From assembly GCA_025093555.1 (NCBI GenBank), contig JAIWNF010000032.1, forward strand, positions 62,001-126,000: DNA of 64,000 nucleotides. The letters run 5' to 3'. A program made the translations under genes and the position numbers. A model generated the notes under the pieces. It was not told the DNA's origin. It did no database searches and worked only from the letters and a program-made list of their open reading frames with translations. Source of the stretch: Circinella umbellata. Its lineage: Eukaryota; Mucoromycota; Mucoromycetes; Mucorales; Lichtheimiaceae. Positions 48,170 through 64,000 of the stretch are shown here, piece after piece; position 1 is the stretch's first letter, and each line of letters starts with the position of its first letter.

Positions 48170-51100
48170 TTACAGCTGAGAGAAAACTTTGTCGTTTGTT
48201 GCTACTCCCTTGGTTGTCGATTCTGATCCTAATCCTTCTTTAACAAAGCGATAGGATAGGTTTACCTCCCCACCAGATTTCATTATATGCTGTTTAATAG
48301 CAGCTAATGTCATTGTTGGGGCCAATACAATATCACCACATAAAAGCTCTATGGGGTCTGTTGCTGTCGAAATTTCTAATCTTTCAGCAACATAATGTAT
48401 AAGTTTTCGTACACGTAAAACTCTATTCGCTACTAATCGATTTTCTGGCCTAAAATATATAATGTTAGTTAGTTTCATATGTGGACAAACACTCCTATCA
48501 ATATGATATCATAATCCACTTTTTTGCTATATTTCTTACCCTGCTGGCAACTGAGGCAATTTAGATCCTGCGTATGGCTTCAATGAGAACGTCAGTTTAA
48601 CTGTATCTTTATTTGGTATCTTGTTCTATATATATATACATTCGAATTTAAAGTTGTATTAGAAAACAAAAACTACATCTAGTTCCACAAGAGAATTTTC
48701 TTACATGATAAAGATAATCAAGTAGCCATGATGGTCCCGATTGAGCAATCAAATCTGCATCAATTCCCGCCGTTCCAACTGTACCACGATATAAGTCCAT
48801 TCCTGTAGATGCTTCTGCGCTTTCTTCAGCAATAATGATAGTTGTTGAGCGAGGGATATGTAATGGTGGAAAATCATCTAATACAGGTGGTGTATACGAG
48901 CTCCTTCCACTTTCACCCATCTGTTTATATTTTAACCCCTCTGAGGCTGATGCTGTTCCACCTGCTCCTGTTGTACTGTCTTCACCGGTAGTAGAATATT
49001 GATTTGGTATCTATTATAATTTTGTTTATTCAAGAAGTCAGTGCTTAGAATAGGCCGTATTATAACCACTATACATAACTATATATTACCTCGTGGTTTG
49101 ATGAAGTTGATTTATCACCATCATTTCCATCGTGAGATGATCCTTTCGATATCTTTGCCTTCACTGACAAATGTTTTAATTTGTTAATGAAATTTGAACT
49201 TGTCGGGGATGTAGGTGTATGGGATAATGCAGCAGGCGGAGGAGGTTGTACAGGTGAATGAGGTGGAAGTGAGTCATTGTTATTATTGGTATTTGATACA
49301 TGATGTGCCCCTGAGAAATAGTCTTGTTGTGGGTTGGTAGTCGGTGGTGCTGTAAATGGTCCTTTAAATAAGTTATTATTGTTGTTTGATGGTGATCCAG
49401 GAGATGTTGGATGGAAAGGTGAACTGGCTATATTAGTTGTAATAGCCGATAAAGGAGGTTTAGGAACGTTACCATTGCGAACAGGTGATTTAGGATGTAC
49501 TGGATTAAGTGGTGATCGCGGTTGCTGATGTTGTTGAGAAGGTGGTGGTTCTACAGAATGAATGCCTTGTGATAATGGGGTATCCAATGCTTCATATCTT
49601 TGCTCTTCTTTTTCATGAAGTTCTGCTGCCTTTTCAAGGAATTCAGAGAATAGATGAGCCAGCACCCATTTACCAAGATTGACTATTATCAATAAATAAA
49701 TAAATAAATAAAAAGATATAATTAGCTTAGATGCAAAACACAGCTAAAATATAAAGAAATCACGCACTCCTTTGGTCTTCGCGAACTTCATATGTTTCCG
49801 GTAAGTCGATCTCATCGGCATACATCTCACAATCAAAGCATGTGAATCCATCCAGTTGAACAGTAATAGCCTATATAATATATATATACTCATACTTATA
49901 AATATGCAATAACTATTTTTCCACTATGTTAGCAAATTGGACGAAATTCAACTTACACCAATCTTAGTATCCACACTACACCAAGCTGGGAAGCTATTCA
50001 TTTTGGTCATACTTTGAGCAACTGAATCTAATTCACGCTGACCAAAATTTTTGACTTGTGCACACTAAACCATGGAATTATGATATTTAACATTATTGTT
50101 ATGCAAAACATAATCCGAATACTTTTGCATGTATATATTTACCTTTACGACATCCCAGAGAGAAACTTCACCATTTGTATCTTTTGCAAGCACATGTCGC
50201 CTATTTTGCAATACAAGATGGGTAGATATACCAGGTTTACCTGATTACATTTCAGTTAGATTTAAAAGAAATATCTTTCCTAGTATGTATAAACAGATTC
50301 TTTCTCTCGTTATCTTCCTATTCCTATTATTTTTTTTTACCTTTGATAACACAATCGGGCACACTTCGCAGTGGTTGTATCGATTCATCTGATGCTTCAT
50401 CATCTTCATGATAACTGATGGGAATAGACATGACCGAGCGTGCATAGAGAGTAAGGTTATCGCTCCCAAGAAACGGCTCAGCATATTGAGAATGAAATAC
50501 CGGTTGTGGTGGGGGCAATTTCGCCGAAGCTGATAATGGGATTTCGATATTATACGTAGATCGAGTCAATAACTGCCTTGATTCTCTTGATGGTATAGAA
50601 AGCTAATGTATTTCACGTTAGTTGTTGTGAAAAAAATAAAAGTTTATAAAACTAAAAATTATTCTTACCCATCGATTAATATCAGAACTTGAAGTGGCAG
50701 TCCACACATATGTATCATTCAAAACAGCAATCTATATATATAATAATAATATTACTAAGTTCTCTATTATATTTTACTTGGTTCGCCAAAGAACTAGAAA
50801 AAAATCGCACCTTTGCTACACCCGACTTTTCTTTGAATAACCCTATACATTCACTTTCATCCGATGTATCCATGTCCCCATGACCAGATACTTCAGTTCT
50901 CGTAACTAAGCCATCCCGGGAACCAGCGTAAAATGTGCGCAGTTCTGGATCATCCGAAAATAATGACCAAACAGAATCGTTATGTGTTTCATATGTTGCC
51001 AAACATCGTTGAGCACGTGCGGACCAATATTTAATCGTAGAATCGGATGAACCCGATAAAATCTAGAAAACTAACAGTGGTTAAAGGTTTATGGGTAGCG

Positions 51101-52371
51101 GGGAAAACGACATTGATATGAAAAGTCTAGCCGCAGAAAAGAGACCAAAAAAAGCAATTATTCCTTACATGGCTACCATCTTCACTTATTAAAAGTGCAC
51201 GGATATTATCTGTATGACCAGTTAATTTTCCCACTTGTTTGCCTGATCGAGGATCCCATAATCGTACCACCTGACGAATGTTTCGTTTGTTAGTTAGTTA
51301 TTAATGCAACATAAACCGACCATTTATATAACTTACTTTATCCGGTGACCCCGTTGCTAAGATAGTTCCCGAAGGATTGGTGGCCATAGCATAAATTGAT
51401 GCTTTGGTAGCAGTATGACCTACTAAGAAAAATTCTCAATTAATAAAACATCCATCTCAATAGCACTAGTAAAAACGTCCTACCGGATTGCCACTATCTC
51501 TGTTTACTTCCCCTCCTCCACAATGAAAAGAACTTACTTGTTATTACTTCATCTGCTTGATCACCACCTGAATGAGCCGTCAGCGTTGCTTGACATCGCT
51601 CAATGTCCCATATTTTGATTCTTTTATCCAATCCACTACTAGCAACCCATCCTGCTCTTTCTGCTGATGCCAAACACTTGACATAATCTGTATGCCATCC
51701 AATTGTATGTGCATTGTTAAATATATCATCCTCATAGGTACTCCATAATTTCACTGTACGATCAGAAGATGCCGATACAACTATAAAGTAAACGAAATCA
51801 CACAAGCATGCTAATTTAGTTCCCTTTTATGCAAAAACAACTCAAAACTAGGGCCAACAAAGAAAAAAATCCATACCAAACCTTCCATTCTCACAAAGTG
51901 CAATATCATTTACCCAATCGGTATGTGTTTGCGAAAATGCTCTACAAGTCGCTTTGGGGGCTGATTGCTAATAAATTTAAATATAAAACGATAATAAAAC
52001 CAAAACATAATTAGCAAACCATACTTTGTTTATGTAATAGAAACACAAACTTAACAATCAATACAAACCTGAAATCCTTGATCAAATATCCATTGGTCAC
52101 CTTCATTAGTATTTTCACCATTCATTGGATCTATATCGTCTGTTGTTGTATCCTGCTGTTCCCGTACATGCTCTACATGGAGATCCCAACTTGCAACTAC
52201 ACCGTCTCTCCCTGCAGAGTATAGTATTCCGCCGGTCGCTATATCCCCATTGACTGTGTCTAGTTGAACAGTGGGATCAATGACAAGTGAATTAACCCCT
52301 AGACGGTGTGCCCGTTCTTCATCGCTTCCTTCTACAACATATGATACACTTCGTCGTGCTGGCGCCTTCAT
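48170..52371 (-). CDS. WDR48/Bun107-type WD40 protein (deubiquitinase activator)
   Basis: Fifteen exons (52371-52069, 51967-51877, 51780-51538, 51422-51337, 51270-51169, 51062-50811, 50731-50669, 50602-50341, 50240-50143, 50064-49957, 49870-49768, 49682-49090, 49010-48705, 48625-48540, 48449-48170) give 991 residues. WDR48/UAF1 (Bun107 in fission yeast) binds and activates USP1/Ubp9-type deubiquitinases. About seven WD40 repeats fill residues 20-400, with classic endings such as '[11 protein letters not shown]', '[12 protein letters not shown]', 'TGSPDKVVRLWD' and '[11 protein letters not shown]'. A P/S/N-rich disordered insert follows (about 600-740). The C-terminal domain (about 760-991) has the WDR48-specific ubiquitin-like region, e.g. 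'[13 protein letters not shown]' and '[10 protein letters not shown]'. The '[19 protein letters not shown]' helix before the insert is also typical. Confidence 0.92.
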
Positions 52372-54206
52372 GTTTTTCTTAAAAAAAGGTAGAATAACAC
52401 ACACACACACACAGACACCGAACTCAAGAAAAGAAAATAAGAAAGTGTTAAATATAAAGGTAACACACAATGTTTTCCCCCGCCAACAATTCAGCCAACC
52501 AAAGTTAAAGCCATAATGTAATTTTCGCATACAAAATAGCTGTTTCCCCTTTCTATTTTAAAATCCTTAAAAGATAATTATAGAAAGTTTCTACTCCTTA
52601 GTCGATAGAATGACAGGTACCTTATATAAACCTAAGGAACTCCATTATTGCAACTGAAAGGCCGTGTGCTAAGAATTGCTGAGCAGATTTTATTGTTAGA
52701 GATAATATGGGTTTCAAAGCATACATTGTACGTATCAATTACACCGAATGGGTAACATTGATATAAAATGACCAAATCTTGATGTATGACAACAGCCTGC
52801 TGCATTTTATTTTTATCTGAAAGATTAATCAGGCCATCGCTGATAATAATATAAAGTAGCGTGTATATTTATAATTTTGTGCTGCAGTCTACTTTTGTAT
52901 GCTTGATAAATCACATAATATATTTTAAGCAGGTTGTTCAGGTCAAATTACTCTTGTCCAATTTCAAAATAGTAGATAAAATATATTGGCACATCGGTAA
53001 TAAACTTTTTTAATTTGATAAAAGTGGTTTTATGTGTAATAGTTTTATTTAATTGCTTACTTATCATTAGCTCCGTTTACAAGCCCTTTTTTTTAAAAAA
53101 AAAAAATTCATGATTGAATTGCTAAGTATCTATAGATGAATCTGTCCGTGAATAGAGAACACCTGGAACCGAATTATTCAAAAATTGACAAAGGCAATCC
53201 CATCCTTCGCCTAATTCCATTACCAGTATAAGCTGTCCCCTGGAACTTGTTGCTGAATCCATTTGTTGTGAGCAACAAACTTGAACTTCATTTACTATCT
53301 TCACCTAACAAAATTCTTTGGGTTACCAAAAACACCATTAAGCACAATAGTACAGAGAATCTTGATCACTCATTGGAGATATAACTTGAATCATCATTTT
53401 CAGGGAAAAGGTCTGTTTGTTGTGAATATTGGAGATCATGTACTCGACACATCTATACCTGTCGTCTGAATCACGAGCGATGAGAATCGACTTGACATAA
53501 CGATGTTTCTTTTAATAATAGTCCAACGAATGATGAGGTTGGCTTGTATCATACAAAGTAACGATGTCACGTTGTGCTAAGTATATATATATTACTTTTA
53601 AAAGTGCTGAATAGAATAGAGAACATGAAAACCTAAACTGTCATTAAAGGTTGAAGCAAATCTACAATGTTATGGAGATTGGCATAATATCTAACAGGAG
53701 ATAATCCTTTATATATATATGATACCACAAAATAATAATGCTAGTGCCCCATGTATGTGCTATTAGCCGTAAGCTGTTCCCTTACATATCCCACTATAAC
53801 AATGAAAAACTTTGGTTGAAATTTTTTAAACACCATCAATACCTAAAATCCTGTTTTGACAGCCACGTAAAATAATAAGTTGACTGTCACACCAAATCCA
53901 TACATATATTTATGAGATACACCTCACATTGTATCATGAAACGGCATTGAAAGTACGGTATAATTGGAAATAGCCGATTTGTCAAATTATTATCATAAAC
54001 CCGTTTGTAAGCATCAATTTCCAATCACTACTTAATAATACATCCATCAGCAAAGATAACACACATTTGAAAGCCATTATAATTATTGTAGTTACAGAAA
54101 GTATGTACTTTTTTGCTTTTTTTTAATACAGAAAGAAATGAGAGAAAAAGAGATAAAGAGTGAGAGAGAAGAGGAAATATAAAGGAAAAAAGAAAGGATA
54201 AGATTA
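52372..54206. other. 1.8 kb stretch between the WD40 and Prp8 genes
   Basis: Promoter of the WD40 gene, with an (AC)n run just inside its 5' end at about 52396-52412, and the 3' flank of Prp8. It contains the sulfotransferase-like relic and, just upstream of that, a 57-codon unassigned frame at 53341-53511 (-). Confidence 0.5.
53122..53304 (-). pseudogene. Sulfotransferase-like C-terminal relic
   Basis: An open piece of 60 codons ending in TAG, preceded by an acceptor-like 'ttag' at its 5' end. The core 'LVMELGEGWDCLCQFLNNSV' followed by a 'P..YSRTDSS'-like end matches the C-terminal consensus of P-loop sulfotransferases of the Sulfotransfer_4 type (LLV.E...GW..LC.FL...VP). The N-terminal PAPS-binding region is absent: the sequence upstream on the minus strand is broken by stops. 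Most likely the last exon of a dead gene. Confidence 0.45.
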
Positions 54207-62139
<7,933 letters not shown>

Positions 62140-63576
62140 CTTTATACCAAACGATTGATCAAAAGAGAAATAAGTAGGTCAATCGGGTTCAAGTGTGTCG
62201 CAGTAGGAAAAGCGCAAGTTGTCCAAAGAAGCAAAAGTGGTCGTTCTTTGGTGGCACGCTATCAAACGTGACTTTTATTTCCATTTGCGGAGCGGAGTAT
62301 TTAACACACATCATGCTTATCCTTCACAAATACTACTCCAACAAATTATTCAATGATTCAACTTTACCACTGAGAAAAATAATAAATACCGATTATATTA
62401 ACAAGACGACGATCTTTGAGCTATTCATTTAGATCAACAAGTTGTTATATGTTACTTAAAACCATTATTAAATAGTGACTAGATGAACTACAAAATGGAA
62501 GGGGGTAGTTTAATATTTTTATAAAGTATCTCAAAATGCTCCAGTCTTACTATTAAGGATTGAACTTTTCCTTGTTGTCGCTACTGTTATTATTAATATC
62601 AAATATAAATTACTGTGCATAAACACCACTTCTACTGATACGTTTCTTCTATAAGCCATAAAGACTTTATTCAATGCTAAGTTACTATATCATTCTGTGT
62701 CGCCTTCTAGCGATCGTTTTTTGTTCTGATGCTGCGTTATTTCATATTATCAAAATCATCAGAGTATGTAACCAGTCTACTACGAAAAAATCAATTACCA
62801 GCCTTAACTGTTGTAAATACATAAGAAAAACAAACCCTTCCCTGTATCCTTTATCAAATTAGACGGTTAAGTTTAATCAGAATTCTAAAGCTAAACTGTT
62901 TTAGTTCAATTAATGTGAGTAGATCCACAACACTTTTGGTTGTTGATATGCTTTCACGTTATGTGTACAAACAGACAGATTTTGGTGTCTTTTAAATTTG
63001 TTATATTCACTAGAAGTGATAAAAAATATATTTTTACTGTCAATAGGAAAGCTATCGGGTGAATCTATCTGTAGGTAATGTAAAACTAACTGTCAAGTGA
63101 GAAAGCAACTTTACCAAATTAACCAGATAGTTATGGGTACTATCCATCGGTTTATTCTTGTTCTCATATAAGCATACAACCTGGTTGATCCAACCTTTTG
63201 ATAATTAGAGACGAGCAAGAAGGAAAAAATAGAAACGCGTGGAAATGGAAGAAATACGAATTCAGGTCTTCTCTGTATAAAAAAAAAGAAGCTCTTACAA
63301 ATATCTTCTTTGTATCACGCGAGGTTACATAATACTTATAAACAATATGTAAGTCATTCATCAGTAGCTCTATCTGTTTATGTACATACATGCTTAAACT
63401 AGCAGAAAATATGCTAAAAAAATAAAGACATATTAATTGGAAATAATAAAATGAAAAAAAAAATGCCTTATGCATGATGAGATATATATTTATTTACATA
63501 TGTTATTAATATTATTGTTTTTGTTTTTCAAAGGGAAAAGGAGGAAGAGAAAGGAATGACAAAAAAAAAGGAGTAA
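62140..63576. other. Promoter of Prp8 and 3' flank of the PPR gene
   Basis: The first 150 bp upstream of the Prp8 start are less AT-rich (promoter-like); the rest is AT-rich with no credible frame. Confidence 0.5.
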
Positions 63577-64000
63577 TTAAGTGTATAATTGGATATACCC
63601 TCGTATTTTTGGGTCTATTAGAAGTCTCCAATCATTATTATCCGCTGTTTTTTTACTTTCCACCAGAAATTCTTGAATCAATTCTTTTAATACATCATGT
63701 CGTCCAGCCTTGGATAATACATCCATCATGGCTGAATACGTATAAGTATTCGGAAGATACATTCGACTTTGTTTCATTAATTCAAATATCTGATGTGCTG
63801 CATCCGGTGCATCATGCTGTCCACAAATATAAATCAATGTTGTGTATGTATATACATTAGGTTCGATCAATCGTGCTAACATTTCTCGATGCGTTGCTAA
63901 GGCACCCCCAAGACCATTGAGTTGTCCTTGTACTTGAAGTAACAATGTGTACAAACGGGCGTCCTCTTTGATACCGGAGGCTCTAGCGTGTCCTACAATC
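63577..64000 (-). CDS. Pentatricopeptide-repeat protein, 3' part only
   Basis: The frame is open to the right edge of the window, so the gene starts outside; about 141 codons are visible, ending at 63577. Two to three PPR units can be read, e.g. 'DARLYTLLLQVQGQLNGLGG', 'NVYTYTTLIYICGQHDAPDA' and 'NTYTYSAMMDVLSKAGRHD', with the 'xxYTYxxLIxxxxxxxxxxxA' spacing of about 35 residues. PPR proteins bind RNA, usually in mitochondria in fungi. The C-terminus after the repeats is short and charged. No introns are seen in this part. Confidence 0.85.
   Translation of the reverse strand, partial: IVGHARASGIKEDARLYTLLLQVQGQLNGLGGALATHREMLARLIEPNVYTYTTLIYICGQHDAPDAAHQIFELMKQSRMYLPNTYTYSAMMDVLSKAGRHDVLKELIQEFLVESKKTADNNDWRLLIDPKIRGYIQLYT

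Overview
The window is nuclear DNA of a filamentous fungus, most likely an early-diverging Mucoromycota (Mucorales-like) species. The evidence is AT-rich DNA, genes split by many short GT..AG introns (about 50-120 bp), T/C-rich tracts just before start codons, and protein sequences that are clearly fungal but not yeast-like or Dikarya-typical. The species assignment is inference; no rRNA or other marker gene lies here.

Layout, left to right: the end of a leucine-rich-repeat (F-box/LRR-type) gene; ribosomal protein uL2/RPL8 (-); a 4 kb gene-poor stretch; a velvet-domain regulator (+); another 4.4 kb gene-poor stretch; an orphan 101-residue protein (+); mitochondrial pyruvate carrier subunit MPC2 (+); the SUMO E2 UBC9 (+); a Cyk3-like transglutaminase-fold protein (-); calcineurin catalytic subunit (-), divergent from a SCT1/GPT2-type glycerol-3-phosphate acyltransferase (+); a kinesin-3 motor (+); a soluble fumarate reductase with a C-terminal cytochrome b5 domain (+); a multi-pass GT31 glycosyltransferase (-) that carries a frameshift at a G6 run; a Sec2-type Rab exchange factor (+); a small secreted eight-cysteine protein (-); a 3.7 kb stretch with gene relics and possible transposon ends; a WDR48/Bun107-type WD40 protein (-); a sulfotransferase-like relic; the spliceosome core protein Prp8 (-); and the 3' part of a pentatricopeptide-repeat gene (-).

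I resolved exon structures by hand for all multi-exon genes. In each one the joined exons keep an open frame and restore conserved family sequence across the junctions, except the GT31 gene, whose frame breaks inside one exon. Very short coding exons are present: 9 bp (GT31), 13 bp (acyltransferase), 23 bp (RPL8) and 24 bp (UBC9).

The genes are mostly single-copy housekeeping functions: translation, splicing, SUMO and ubiquitin control, secretion and polarity (kinesin-3, Sec2, Cyk3-like), Ca2+ signalling, lipid synthesis and mitochondrial/redox metabolism. They do not form an operon or a biosynthetic cluster. I saw no tRNA, rRNA, CRISPR array or intact transposon. The less ordinary material lies in the gene-poor stretches (relics and orphan frames) and in the GT31, Cyk3-like and small secreted proteins.
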